DNA from: Bacteroidota bacterium | GTDB lineage: Bacteria; Bacteroidota; Bacteroidia; Bacteroidales; VadinHA17 | Length of the DNA stretch: 44,820 nucleotides | Direction of reading: 5' to 3' | Assembly (NCBI GenBank): GCA_023430725.1 | Contig: JAEYZD010000138.1 | Location: 1 to 44,820, forward strand | Shown: piece by piece, positions 7,497-16,995 of the stretch | Numbering within the stretch: position 1 is the stretch's first letter | How the letters are laid out: the number at the start of each line of letters is the position of its first letter | The notes under the pieces: model-generated | The model's database searches: none | Seen by the model: the letters and a program-made list of their open reading frames with translations, nothing else | Told to the model about the DNA's origin: nothing | Translations under genes and position numbers: made by a program

Positions 7497-8912
7497 TCAG
7501 TACCTGTAGTGGTCAGGCTTGTACGGGCCTTCGGAGGGAACACCAATATAATCAGCCTGTGAAGGGGTTAATTTTGTAAGATTCACTCCCAGCTGGGCCA
7601 GGTGGAGTCTTGCCACCTCTTCGTCAAGGTGCTTTGGCAGCCTGTAGACGTCTGTTTTGTATTCCTTCGTCCACAGTTCGATCTGTGCCAGTGTCTGGTT
7701 ACTGAAGGAGTTGCTCATCACAAATGAAGGGTGCCCTGTGGCGCAGCCCAGGTTAACAAGGCGGCCCTCAGCGAGCAGGAAGATGGCATGACCGTCAGGG
7801 AATACATACTTGTCAACCTGAGGCTTGATGTTTATCTTCTCAATTCCCCTGTATGCATTCAGTGCATCTACCTGTATCTCATTGTCAAAGTGGCCGATGT
7901 TGCAGACGATTGCCTGATCCTTCATCTTCTCCATATGTTCAACGGTGATGATGTCACGGTTGCCTGTTGCAGTCACGAATATATTGCCTTCACTGAGGGT
8001 CTCCTCCACGGTTTTCACCTCGAAGCCTTCCATTGCAGCCTGCAGTGCACATATCGGATCAATCTCGGTCACAATGACCCTGGCTCCGTAAGATCTCATT
8101 GATCTTGCAGAACCCTTTCCCACGTCTCCGTAGCCGCAGACAACAACCACCTTGCCGGCAATCATCACATCCGTAGCCCTCTTTATGCCGTCAGCGAGCG
8201 ATTCGCGGCAACCGTAGAGGTTGTCGAATTTGCTTTTTGTGACGGAGTCGTTAACGTTGATGGCCGGTACAAGCAGTTCTCCGGTTTCCATCATCTGATA
8301 GAGGCGGTGCACACCCGTAGTTGTCTCTTCCGAGATGCCCTTCATCTCACTGACAGTTCTGTGCCATTTCTGAGGATCTTCCTCAAGAATCCGTTTCAGG
8401 GTGTCCAGCACAATGGCCTCCTCTCTTGACGAAGGGGTTACATTCAGTGTCGTGCGGTCCTTTTCCGCCTTGTATCCCATGTGAACGAGCAGGGAGGCGT
8501 CACCGCCGTCATCAACAATCAGGTTTGGTCCCTTGCCGCCGGGGAATGTAAGAGCCTGTGCGGTACACCACCAGTACTCCTCAAGGGTCTCTCCCTTCCA
8601 GGCAAAGACCGGGATTCCTGCTGCTGCAATAGCTGCCGCGGCATGGTCCTGTGTGGAGAAGATGTTGCAGCTTGCCCATCTTACATCAGCGCCAAGTTCA
8701 CGGAGTGTCTCTATAAGAACGGCAGTCTGTATCGTCATGTGAAGAGAACCGGTGATCCGTGCCCCTTTGAGAGGCTTTGCCGATGAGTATTTATTCCTGA
8801 TAGCCAGCAGTCCCGGCATCTCCTTCTCTGCGATCTCAATCTCCTTGCGCCCGAATTCGGCCAGCGCCATATCCTTAACCCTGTACTGAAGTTCGTTGTT
8901 GATGAATGACAT
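7497..8912 (-). CDS. ahcY: Adenosylhomocysteinase
   Basis: Reversibly splits S-adenosylhomocysteine into adenosine and homocysteine, clearing the inhibitor of methyltransferases. It has 471 residues, typical for the long bacterial form. Visible features are the substrate-domain segments GSLHMTIQTAVLIETL and NIFSTQDHAAAAI, the NAD-binding glycine motif GYGDVGKGSA near residue 258, the HFDNEIQ segment, and the C-terminal KPDHYRY that reaches the neighbouring subunit. It lies 55 bases downstream of ribF on the same strand and has its own -7 element in the gap. Confidence 0.97.
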   Translation of the reverse strand: MSFINNELQYRVKDMALAEFGRKEIEIAEKEMPGLLAIRNKYSSAKPLKGARITGSLHMTIQTAVLIETLRELGADVRWASCNIFSTQDHAAAAIAAAGIPVFAWKGETLEEYWWCTAQALTFPGGKGPNLIVDDGGDASLLVHMGYKAEKDRTTLNVTPSSREEAIVLDTLKRILEEDPQKWHRTVSEMKGISEETTTGVHRLYQMMETGELLVPAINVNDSVTKSKFDNLYGCRESLADGIKRATDVMIAGKVVVVCGYGDVGKGSARSMRSYGARVIVTEIDPICALQAAMEGFEVKTVEETLSEGNIFVTATGNRDIITVEHMEKMKDQAIVCNIGHFDNEIQVDALNAYRGIEKINIKPQVDKYVFPDGHAIFLLAEGRLVNLGCATGHPSFVMSNSFSNQTLAQIELWTKEYKTDVYRLPKHLDEEVARLHLAQLGVNLTKLTPSQADYIGVPSEGPYKPDHYRY

Positions 8913-8935
8913 GTTTCTAATTTTTTTTAAGTCTG

Positions 8936-8943
8936 CAAAGATA
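8936..8943 (-). promoter_or_regulatory. -7 promoter element for ahcY (TATCTTTG)
   Basis: The minus strand reads TATCTTTG, a full TAnnTTTG match, 23 bases upstream of the ahcY ATG and within the ribF-ahcY gap. No TTTG is present at the expected -33 distance. Confidence 0.55.
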
Positions 8944-8967
8944 ACTAAATTATAAGATTATTGTTCA

Positions 8968-9903
8968 TCAGCCAAGAAGGGAGATAGCCATCTCCCTGTC
9001 TTTCACCAGCTGTGCTGTGAGAGCCTCAACGCTGTCAAACTTCATCTCGTGGCGCAGGCGGTGGCGGAACCTGACAGTCAACACCCTCCCATACAGGTCT
9101 GCATCAAAGTTTATCAGGTGCACCTCTATTGTCCGCCGTCCGTCACTGTCACTGATTGTCGGTCTGATTCCGATATTGAGCATGGCCATATGTGGAGCCG
9201 GATCACCTTCCACGAACGCCTCAACTGCGTAGACCCCTGTCTGCGGTATAAGCTTATAGCTGAACAGAGGGGCAATGTTTGCAGTCGGGAATCCGATATT
9301 CCTTCCTATCCTTCTTCCGGAAACCACCTTTCCCCTTATGAAATAATGATAACCAAGCATTGCTGCCGCCCTGTCAACCACACCCTGGTCAAGAGCTTTC
9401 CTGACTGATGATGAACTGACCGGTTCCCCGTCAAGGGTGAAAGCTTCCTCACGTGAGACACGAAAGCCCATCCGGGCTGAGCATTCAGTGACTGTGTTGC
9501 TGTCTCCCTCATGCCTTCTGCCAAAATGGTGGTCATAGCCTGTTATAAGATGACTTACCCCAAGATGCCGGCACAGGATTGACTCAACAAATTCGGCAGC
9601 GGTCATGCGGCTCAGCTCTTCAGTGAACCGGATTATTACAAGGTGGCCAATACCGGTCTCGCCAAGAAGTGCAATTCGCTCTTCGATATCAGTCAGGAAG
9701 CTGAGATGGCCGGGATCTCCGGTAAGTACAATTCGCGGATGCGGATCAAACGTAACAGCCACTGCGTCAGAGCCTGATGATGCAGCCTCCTCCCTGACCC
9801 GCTGTAGCAGCATGCGATGACCGCGGTGAACGCCGTCAAAAACACCCATTGTAATGACAGGGTTATTGAAAACAGTGCCGGTGTATCCGTAATGAACCTC
9901 CAT
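8968..9903 (-). CDS. ribF: Bifunctional riboflavin kinase/FAD synthetase
   Basis: Makes FMN from riboflavin and FAD from FMN. It has 311 residues, the standard length. The N-terminal FAD synthetase domain shows GVFDGVHRGH (residues 20-29), a VTFDPHPR segment and a GYDHHFGRR segment. The C-terminal riboflavin kinase domain carries GRNIGFPTANI (about 199-209) and a GVYAVEAF segment. The start at 9903 is ten bases after the predicted transcription start of a consensus promoter. The gene is divergent from the eight-gene TonB operon. Confidence 0.96.
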   Translation of the reverse strand: MEVHYGYTGTVFNNPVITMGVFDGVHRGHRMLLQRVREEAASSGSDAVAVTFDPHPRIVLTGDPGHLSFLTDIEERIALLGETGIGHLVIIRFTEELSRMTAAEFVESILCRHLGVSHLITGYDHHFGRRHEGDSNTVTECSARMGFRVSREEAFTLDGEPVSSSSVRKALDQGVVDRAAAMLGYHYFIRGKVVSGRRIGRNIGFPTANIAPLFSYKLIPQTGVYAVEAFVEGDPAPHMAMLNIGIRPTISDSDGRRTIEVHLINFDADLYGRVLTVRFRHRLRHEMKFDSVEALTAQLVKDREMAISLLG

Positions 9904-9919
9904 AGTCTGAATAAGACTT

Positions 9920-9952
9920 CAAAAATAGGAAAGATACCTTCTCATTGACAAA
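9920..9952 (-). promoter_or_regulatory. Consensus Bacteroidota promoter for ribF
   Basis: On the minus strand TTTG (9949-9952), 21 bases, TATTTTTG (9920-9927): a full match to TTTG-N19..21-TAnnTTTG. The leader would be only about ten bases, which leaves no room for an FMN riboswitch. Confidence 0.8.
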
Positions 9953-9980
9953 TCCACTTACAGTCTGGTTAAAAAACATA

Positions 9981-10011
9981 TTTTAATACTGATTGTTATT
10001 AAGTAAATTTG
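9981..10011 (+). promoter_or_regulatory. Promoter for the eight-gene A-B-C-D operon
   Basis: TTTT (9981-9984), 19 bases, TAAATTTG (10004-10011). The -7 box is a full match and the -33 box has one mismatch. This rules out the TTG at 10009 as a start, because it lies inside the promoter, and supports ATG 10033. Confidence 0.6.
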
Positions 10012-10032
10012 GGTTCTTGCACCAATGTCTTA

Positions 10033-10764
10033 ATGGGGAAATTTTTCCTGAACCTGCTTGCGATCCTGGCATTATCCTTACCAGCCAGGGCTCAGCATTT
10101 GTCTCCCTTATACCGGGATGCTGACTCAGTGTGGCTTACACAGCTGCTCTACAGCGGCGATGAATGGAGACCAAGGGTGACACCCGTAACCGGTCATGAG
10201 TTTTTTCTTTCAGGTGATTATCTTGACGGATCGGTCACTGTCGGAGGCTTTACCTTCAATGGCCTGAGACTAAAATATGACATCTTCAGTGATGAGCTCA
10301 TACTTCTGTGGAAGGACATTCACTCCTTGTTGCTCAACAACAGTGCCGTTGAGTCCTTTACAGTAGGAATTTATACAGGTTCCGGCCGCAATCCGGACTT
10401 CATCGGGAGAAAGTTCATCAACCTTCACGACACATACCCGGAAATCACCGGCTTTGCAGAAGTCATCTACAAGGGGTCAGGCATGGTTGTGGCGAAGCAC
10501 ACCAAGACAATAGCAAGGCACACCTCGATGTCCTCCTATGCCGAGTACAGGGAGAGTTCCCGTTTATGGTTCATCACGGGCAACAGTGCACGGATGATCC
10601 GTAACAGGGCATCTTTCATGCACATGTTCGGGGAGTATGAGGATGCTGTCAAAAGGTATGTCCGTCAGAACCATATCGAGATGAGTAAACTTACGCCGCA
10701 GGGTTATGGGGAGGCTGCAGCATACTATGATTCGCTTATCCGGGGAAAGGAGGCAGGCAATTGA
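10033..10764 (+). CDS. Cassette protein A1: small secreted protein of unnamed Bacteroidota family
   Basis: 243 residues. ATG 10033 begins a signal peptide ending near ARAQ. The mature part is probably mostly beta-strand, with conserved landmarks shared with A2: GHEFFLS, the segment LKYDIFSDELIL, a late Tyr/Lys-rich part with FIGRKFINL, and a C-terminal helix ending AAYYDSL. I recall such proteins next to TonB receptors in other Bacteroidota but know no name or function. It is the first gene of the operon. Its TGA overlaps the TTG start of receptor B1 by four bases. It could be a periplasmic or surface partner of the receptor. Confidence 0.8.
   Translation: MGKFFLNLLAILALSLPARAQHLSPLYRDADSVWLTQLLYSGDEWRPRVTPVTGHEFFLSGDYLDGSVTVGGFTFNGLRLKYDIFSDELILLWKDIHSLLLNNSAVESFTVGIYTGSGRNPDFIGRKFINLHDTYPEITGFAEVIYKGSGMVVAKHTKTIARHTSMSSYAEYRESSRLWFITGNSARMIRNRASFMHMFGEYEDAVKRYVRQNHIEMSKLTPQGYGEAAAYYDSLIRGKEAGN
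10747..10753 (+). promoter_or_regulatory. Strong Shine-Dalgarno (AAGGAGG) deciding the TTG start of B1
   Basis: AAGGAGG lies inside the end of A1 and is seven bases from the TTG at 10761. Such a perfect site is rare in Bacteroidota and supports a TTG start with translational coupling to A1. Confidence 0.65.
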
Positions 10765-13493
10765 GGAGAATAGTGCTCATTATCATGCTTATGTTGCCTG
10801 CACTGCTGGTCCGGTCACAGGAAACAGGCCGGACCTGGTCAGGAAGCTGTTCGGATGAGCCGTTTGAGGCCTTTGCCGTTTCCGTGGAGCGGGCAACGGG
10901 CATACGGATATTTTTCAATCCTGCCTGGACTGCTGACATCCGGGTCTCCGGCACATGGAGCAACGCCGTCCCACTCACGGTCATAGATCAGGTTGTGGCT
11001 CCCTACGGCCTCTTCTGCACCGCTGATGAGGAAGGCAATCTGATCATCACCCGTGGCTATACTGTTAATCACGGGTTCATCAGGGAAGAGGGTGATACTG
11101 CCATGCTGGCTATGACAGATACGGTCAGAACAGCAATGCAGAACGGACAGGAGAGTGAAGTCATTACTCTTGGCAATCCGGCTGATCGAAGCATGGCAGG
11201 CAGGGTTCTCCTTACAGGCTATCTCACAAACAGCGCCACCGGTGAACCTCTTTCCGGAGCCTCTGTTCAGATAAGGGAACTTGGCACCGGAGTGATGACA
11301 AACAGTGAAGGGTACTATCTGATCTCCGTTCCCAGGGGATCATACCTCGTTGAATACAGGTCACTGGGATCACACGACACTTTCCGTAACATAAACATCT
11401 ACACCGGCGGACGTGTAAACATCATGATGGATGAACGCATCATCCCTATCCGCGAGGCCATTGTGACTGCCAGCCGGAGAGAGAAGCTCGACAGGCTCGA
11501 AAGCGGGGTGGCGAAGATGAACATTATGACAATCCGGCTCTCTCCCTCTTCGATGGGTGAGGCTGACATAATAAAGAGCGTACTTCTTACAACCGGGGTC
11601 CAGTCGGTCGGAGAAGGTTCAGCAGGATTCAATGTCAGGGGCGGGTCTGCGGACCAGAACCTGATATTGCTCTACGGTTCTCCGATGTACAACTCCTCGC
11701 ACTTCTTTGGATTCTTCAGTGCCGTCAACTCGGAGATAATCAGTGACGTCTCTCTCTACAAGGGAGGCATCCCTTCCCAGTACGGCGGACGGGTTTCATC
11801 GATACTTGAGATAACCGAAAGGGACGGTAACAGGAAATCCTTCAGCGGCAATGCCGGAATAAGCATGGTGGCTGCCCATCTCACCCTCGAGGGGCCCCTG
11901 AAAAAGGACCATTCATCTTTCCTCGTAGCGGCACGAGGCACATATTCAAACTGGGTGCTCGATCTCCTGCCTGACGCCGCGGTACGTAACAGCCGTGCCG
12001 GCTTCCACGACGTCAACGGTCACCTTGTGACGGACATTGGAAAGAACAGTGTCCTGGAACTGTCCGCATATTACAGTCATGACGATTTCAGGTTCAACAG
12101 TGACACCACATATGCATATGACAATATAATAACCTCAGCCAGGGTGAGACACACATTCTCACCCTCCCTGCTGGGCAGTTTCAGCCTGAGCAACAGCAAT
12201 TACAGGTACAACGTCAGCAATTCCAGGATAGCTGAATATGCCTCTGTCATGAAACACATGGTGAACACAACCGCTGCCAGGGGGGGGCTTACATGGTACA
12301 TGCCCTCAGGCAATGAGATGAAGTTCGGCGGAGAACTCAACCTGCATCTGATTGAGCCCGGCAACCGTGCCCCGACCAGTCCCCGGTCAGTTGTCAAGCC
12401 TTTGAATATTGACCGCGAGACGGGTCTTGAGACGGCACTGTATGCTGACTATAAGGCTGACCTCGGACCAAGGCTCACAGCACGTGCAGGTCTCCGGCTG
12501 TCCACATTCCTGGCCCTGGGACCTGAGACAGTCCATCTCTACAATCCCCTGTTCTCAAAAGAACAGAACAATATCATTGACTCCCTCGTTTTCAAGCCTG
12601 GCAGTATCATCAGGTCCTATGCAGACCCTGAGGTGCGCCTCTCCGTCAATTATCTGCTCTCCGGTTCTGCTTCACTCAAGGTAAACTACAACAGGACAAG
12701 CCAGTATCTGCATCTGCTGACAAACACGACCTCCATCTCCCCTACGGATACATGGAAGATGAGCGACTATCACACAAAGCCCCAGAAGGGTGACCAGGTG
12801 GCTGCCGGCCTCTTCCTCGATATCGCAGGAAATGACTATGAGCTCTCAGTGGACGGATACCTGAAATGGCTCAGGAACCTGATTGACTATAAGGGTGGCA
12901 CCAGACTTACAATGAATGACAGGACAGAACAGGACCTCATCCCGGCTGAGGGCCGTTCATGGGGCGTTGAAGTCATGCTGAAGAAAAACAGGGGCAAGCT
13001 CAAGTCGACACTCAACTACACATGGTCCAATGTCAGGCTCCGGAGCACAAGTGATCTCTCTTCCGAGACAGTCAACGGCGGAGCATGGTATCCGGCAAGC
13101 TATGACAGGCCTCATGACCTGAATCTGCAGCTCAACTGGCTCTACTCCCGCAGGGTGAACTGGAGCATGAACCTCATTTATTCAACCGGCAGGCCCGTCA
13201 CATACCCGGTAACCTGGTACAGTCACAACGGGATTCCGGTGATATACTACTCCGACAGGAACAGCTACCGGCTTCCGGATTATTTCAGGTGGGACCTGTC
13301 AATGAACATATACAGCAACCTTAAGGCATCGAGATTATTCCGGCCTTCCTGGAATATTTCGCTTTACAACGTTACCGGCAGGGAAAACATCTACTCCGCA
13401 TTCTTCCGGATAGAACACGGGAAGATACAGGGATACACCCTTTCAGTCTTCGGAAGGACCATCCCCACAGTCTCATACAGGATTGATTTCTGA
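10761..13493 (+). CDS. Cassette protein B1: TonB-dependent receptor with STN and CarboxypepD_reg domains
   Basis: 910-residue outer-membrane receptor. Order: signal peptide (MRRIVLIIML... to RSQ), STN-like domain (about 24-105), a linker, a CarboxypepD_reg beta-sandwich (about 150-235), a plug (about 245-370) with GFNVRGGSADQNLILLYG and LYKGGIPSQYGGR, then a beta-barrel ending in the aromatic-terminal strand VSYRIDF. Such receptors import ligands using TonB energy. The STN domain usually contacts an anti-sigma factor, but none is nearby. TTG at 10761 is chosen because of the adjacent AAGGAGG; GTG 10773 or ATG 10785 would shorten the signal peptide. Its partner is the DUF4249 lipoprotein two bases downstream. 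Confidence 0.93.
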   Translation: MRRIVLIIMLMLPALLVRSQETGRTWSGSCSDEPFEAFAVSVERATGIRIFFNPAWTADIRVSGTWSNAVPLTVIDQVVAPYGLFCTADEEGNLIITRGYTVNHGFIREEGDTAMLAMTDTVRTAMQNGQESEVITLGNPADRSMAGRVLLTGYLTNSATGEPLSGASVQIRELGTGVMTNSEGYYLISVPRGSYLVEYRSLGSHDTFRNINIYTGGRVNIMMDERIIPIREAIVTASRREKLDRLESGVAKMNIMTIRLSPSSMGEADIIKSVLLTTGVQSVGEGSAGFNVRGGSADQNLILLYGSPMYNSSHFFGFFSAVNSEIISDVSLYKGGIPSQYGGRVSSILEITERDGNRKSFSGNAGISMVAAHLTLEGPLKKDHSSFLVAARGTYSNWVLDLLPDAAVRNSRAGFHDVNGHLVTDIGKNSVLELSAYYSHDDFRFNSDTTYAYDNIITSARVRHTFSPSLLGSFSLSNSNYRYNVSNSRIAEYASVMKHMVNTTAARGGLTWYMPSGNEMKFGGELNLHLIEPGNRAPTSPRSVVKPLNIDRETGLETALYADYKADLGPRLTARAGLRLSTFLALGPETVHLYNPLFSKEQNNIIDSLVFKPGSIIRSYADPEVRLSVNYLLSGSASLKVNYNRTSQYLHLLTNTTSISPTDTWKMSDYHTKPQKGDQVAAGLFLDIAGNDYELSVDGYLKWLRNLIDYKGGTRLTMNDRTEQDLIPAEGRSWGVEVMLKKNRGKLKSTLNYTWSNVRLRSTSDLSSETVNGGAWYPASYDRPHDLNLQLNWLYSRRVNWSMNLIYSTGRPVTYPVTWYSHNGIPVIYYSDRNSYRLPDYFRWDLSMNIYSNLKASRLFRPSWNISLYNVTGRENIYSAFFRIEHGKIQGYTLSVFGRTIPTVSYRIDF

Positions 13494-13495
13494 CA

Positions 13496-14632
13496 ATGAA
13501 GAGAAAGGCAATTAATATAATATCTGCACTTGTGGTCCTTCTGGCATCGTCATGCATAAGCCAGTTCACTCCTGATATTACGACACAGGAGAGGTATCTG
13601 ACGGTTGACGGTCTTGTGACTGATGCAGACAGCCGGTACAGGATTAAGCTTACCCTGTCTCGCCCGCTCGAAGAGACTGCACTGGAGGTCCCGGCTAGAG
13701 GTGCATCTGTCTCCGTTATTGACAGTGAAGGGAGGTCATGGCAGTTCACCGAGACAAAACCGGGTATATATCATAGCGACTCGACCCTCTTCAGGGGGAT
13801 GCCCGGGGAGACATACACCCTCAGGATCAGTCACGAAGGCAGGCAATATGAATCGTCACCATGCCTGCTCCGTGCCGCACCGCCGGTGGATACCCTTACT
13901 CACGAGGTTTATGACAGGGAAATCAATGCAGAAGGCGACAAGGAATCGGTCGTAAGGGTAGCACTGCACACCGTAGACCCGGAAAGAAACAGTCACTATT
14001 TCAGGTGGACTTTCCTGGAGACATGGGAGATACGCCTCACATTCAACCTTCTGACATATGAGCAGCGTGTATGCTGGAGCTCCGAGGAATCACACGCCAT
14101 CCTTGTTGCCAACACTGAGGCCCTGTCAGAGGACCGTATCACGGACTTTACCCTGACCGTTTTCAATGATGATACTGACAGGGGACAGAACAGGTACAGC
14201 ATGCTTGTGAACCAGTATTCAATAAGCCGTGAGGAGTATGAATTCTGGGATAATGTGGAGCGGGTGTCCGAGAGCACGGGAGGCCTTTACGATGTAATAC
14301 CTGCCGCCGTGCCTGGAAACGTCATGTGTACGAGTGATCCTGATGAGCTCGTGCTGGGATACTTCAGCGTAAGTGGTGTAAGTAACAAACGGATCTTTAT
14401 CAAAAACCCGCTATATGTCCCAGATCTCTATATTGACAAGTGCACCTATGAATCAGTTCCGGCAGGGATCTATTATCCGGGACTGGGTCTGAGCTCATGG
14501 GCCATACATGAATATTCGATTGATGACGGGCCAAAGAGATGGATAATAACCCTTGATGTGGGTTGCACAGATTGCGGCTATTTTGCTTCGAAGGTTAAAC
14601 CTGATTACTGGGATGCGGGCTTCTATAAATAA
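13496..14632 (+). CDS. Cassette protein C1: DUF4249 lipoprotein
   Basis: 378 residues with a signal peptide ending LASSC (Cys20), so it is lipid-anchored and probably at the outer membrane. Family hallmarks are the opening C-x5-TPDI segment followed by YLTVDGLVTD, the central ETWEIR segment, a GLYDVIPAAVPGN segment, and the C-terminal CTDCG followed by KPDYWD. DUF4249 proteins regularly follow TonB receptors of this type and may fill a SusD-like ligand-capture role. That role is inference, as the domain has no assigned function I know of. The last 20 bases overlap the start of D1. Confidence 0.9.
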   Translation: MKRKAINIISALVVLLASSCISQFTPDITTQERYLTVDGLVTDADSRYRIKLTLSRPLEETALEVPARGASVSVIDSEGRSWQFTETKPGIYHSDSTLFRGMPGETYTLRISHEGRQYESSPCLLRAAPPVDTLTHEVYDREINAEGDKESVVRVALHTVDPERNSHYFRWTFLETWEIRLTFNLLTYEQRVCWSSEESHAILVANTEALSEDRITDFTLTVFNDDTDRGQNRYSMLVNQYSISREEYEFWDNVERVSESTGGLYDVIPAAVPGNVMCTSDPDELVLGYFSVSGVSNKRIFIKNPLYVPDLYIDKCTYESVPAGIYYPGLGLSSWAIHEYSIDDGPKRWIITLDVGCTDCGYFASKVKPDYWDAGFYK

Positions 14633-16985
14633 GCACATCAGTATGGGGTTCATGTTCCTGCTCCTCCTGGCAATCGTTCCGGTTGCCGGGCCGGCTCTGT
14701 ATGGCACCGGATTGGCTGTGACGCAGCGGGCTGAGGATGACACCCTGCAACGCATCAGGAATCACCCTATGGTTGCCGGCTGCGAGACAGTCTTTGTGCT
14801 GACGGACCGGGACACCTACATAGCGGGCGAAAACATCTGGTTCTCAATGCAGGCAAGCATCCGCGGAAGCAGGACTGTTCCCCGGAGCGTGGCCGGTTAT
14901 GCTGAGCTTCTCAACGTCTCCGGAACCCCGGTATCACAGTGCAGGGTGCTCCTTGGCGGAAACGGCGAAGGACACGGGCTGCTTACACTGCCGGATTCAC
15001 TCTCATCCGGCGATTACCTCCTGAGGGGTTACACGCGGGCAATGACCGCTTTCGGACCGGACCACTTCTTCACAAGAATAATAAGTGTCTTTAATCCCTA
15101 CACTCTGCGCCCGGATTACATCCGCCTGACCCCTTCACGGATACCTGGAGGTCCATCCGTAGATCTCTTCCCGGAAGGAGGCTCCCTGACGGAAGGAAGA
15201 GCCTCTGCAGTGGTTATACGGACCACCGGCAGAGACGGGCACGGGACTGCTGCCGGGGTTGTAATAAGCTATGGAGAGGATGACAAAGCCGACACGGTCT
15301 TTACGGGAAGCAACGGCCTGGGCACTGTGGAGGTACCACCCGGAGCCACGGGAATCCGGGCGACAGCAATGATAGACTCCATCATTGTGCATGGTGAACT
15401 TACAGGGTTTCTTCACGTACCCCACACCCTCGCACTGCGTGATGATACAGAGGGAAAGAGAGGCATAGCCGTCATTCATGCTCCGGGCCCCGGGAGACTT
15501 CCTGACGCATACCTGACCCTTGCTGTAATCAACAGGAAGGGTGTGGCATACATGCAACGGTTCAGGCCCGGGACAGGTGATGACCTGTTTGACATTCCGC
15601 CGGAGCGACTTGTCCACGGCATCAATGAATGTCTGCTTTTTGACCATAACGGAACACTTCTCTCATCGCGGCTGTTCATGCACACTGATCCTGCCGGGGA
15701 GGCGAAAATAATTGCTGCAGACGGAAAATTAAGGATAACCGTTCCGGGGAATACTCAATATCTGACTGTTTCTGCTGCAATCTCGGCAGGCAGTCAAAAT
15801 CCTTACAGTGACAATTTAAACCTTATCTCAGAGTGGGTGACGGCAGGTACTCTTGCGGATCCTTTCATGCAGCCCTTCCTCTCAGGCGAGGAGGAGATAA
15901 CAGGGGAACTGCTGGCAATCCTCGGAGACAGGTTCCTGTCTGCCGACATGAACATGCTGAAACCGGTTGTGGCAGAGACAAGGGGACTGGCTGTTGAGTG
16001 TTCGGTGACCGGGCTGGAGGAAAGGGGCCCGGCGAGGCAGACGATGCTTTTCATCAATATCCCCGGAAAGAAGTGCTTTCTGCAGTATGCCATCAGTGAC
16101 AATGAAGGGAGAGTGACTTTCATCGTGCCTCCAGCGTCCGGTTCCGGGGACATTGTCATCTATCCCCGTGATACCTCCTTAAACGTTGTCATAAAGACCG
16201 CATCACCATTCTTCTCCGGATCCATTCCTCTGCGCAGCTCGGTTACGGTGACGGGTGACATGGCTGATGCCACCGTCACCCGCATGAGTCTTAACAGCCA
16301 GGTAAACAGAATATACCAGCTCAGGGAGACCGACACCGCCGGAGTGACTCCCGATACCCTCGCACAGAATCATTTTTATGGCAGACCAGCTCAGCGGCTT
16401 GTCTTCTCTGACTATATTGCCCTGCCTGAGATGGAGGAGTTTTTCTTCGAACTGATTCCCGGGTGGAATCTTGTAAGGACCCGCTCAGGTCGTGAATTCA
16501 GGCTGTTTGATCCTTCAACATCAGCCGAGATCAGAACCACGCCTATGATGCTCATTGACGGAACTGTCACAACCGATCCTTCAACAATAGCCGGACTCTC
16601 CCCCCTTACAGTGGATTATATCGATGTCTGTCCCGGAAATTTCCATGCAGGTGAGATACTGCTGCCGCCCATTGTCAGCGTCATAACCCAGAAGGGCGAT
16701 TTCAGGATGCAGACGCTGCCGCCGCAAGCCCTCAGAATAAGGTATCCCTTCAGTAATCCCGTTGTTCGCTTCCGTCCTTTCACTGGCGACCCATCCGGGC
16801 ATATGCCGGTATTCGGGAACACGCTGCTCTGGGTTCCTGCACTCGCACCTGAGGACAGCCGGGAAATCACAATCGCCCTGCCGCGGCCGGATTACAGCAG
16901 GCCGGTTACGATAAGCCTTGCTGTCACAGGCACAAACGGCGTCACACGGTATTATTCGGGTACATTTGATTCACGATTACTGTAA
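14613..16985 (+). CDS. Cassette protein D1: exported MG2-like protein with a barrel-less plug-like C-terminus
   Basis: 790 residues. An N-terminal signal peptide runs to about 31. An MG2-like (alpha-2-macroglobulin type) domain at about 50-165 shows the family pattern LTDRDTYIAGENIWF, then LPDSLSSGDYLLRGYTRAM. Beta-sandwich-like middle repeats follow. A late segment at about 647-697 (MLIDGTVTTDP... SPLTVDYIDV... PPIVSVITQKG) resembles the TonB plug, but no beta-barrel follows; instead there is an FGNTLLWVP segment near 734. ATG 14613 gives a charged n-region and overlaps C1 by 20 bases, as D2 overlaps C2. ATG 14643 is the alternative. Function is unknown; it could be a scaffold or protease-trap-like partner of the receptor. 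Confidence 0.8.
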   Translation: MRASINKHISMGFMFLLLLAIVPVAGPALYGTGLAVTQRAEDDTLQRIRNHPMVAGCETVFVLTDRDTYIAGENIWFSMQASIRGSRTVPRSVAGYAELLNVSGTPVSQCRVLLGGNGEGHGLLTLPDSLSSGDYLLRGYTRAMTAFGPDHFFTRIISVFNPYTLRPDYIRLTPSRIPGGPSVDLFPEGGSLTEGRASAVVIRTTGRDGHGTAAGVVISYGEDDKADTVFTGSNGLGTVEVPPGATGIRATAMIDSIIVHGELTGFLHVPHTLALRDDTEGKRGIAVIHAPGPGRLPDAYLTLAVINRKGVAYMQRFRPGTGDDLFDIPPERLVHGINECLLFDHNGTLLSSRLFMHTDPAGEAKIIAADGKLRITVPGNTQYLTVSAAISAGSQNPYSDNLNLISEWVTAGTLADPFMQPFLSGEEEITGELLAILGDRFLSADMNMLKPVVAETRGLAVECSVTGLEERGPARQTMLFINIPGKKCFLQYAISDNEGRVTFIVPPASGSGDIVIYPRDTSLNVVIKTASPFFSGSIPLRSSVTVTGDMADATVTRMSLNSQVNRIYQLRETDTAGVTPDTLAQNHFYGRPAQRLVFSDYIALPEMEEFFFELIPGWNLVRTRSGREFRLFDPSTSAEIRTTPMMLIDGTVTTDPSTIAGLSPLTVDYIDVCPGNFHAGEILLPPIVSVITQKGDFRMQTLPPQALRIRYPFSNPVVRFRPFTGDPSGHMPVFGNTLLWVPALAPEDSREITIALPRPDYSRPVTISLAVTGTNGVTRYYSGTFDSRLL

Positions 16986-16995
16986 CCTGGTCTGA

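Noticed and set aside
9904..9952. FMN riboswitch upstream of ribF
   Set aside because: The consensus promoter leaves only about ten leader bases.
10009..10032. TTG at 10009 as start of protein A1
   Set aside because: It falls inside the TAAATTTG promoter box and adds residues ahead of the signal peptide. ATG 10033 fits better.
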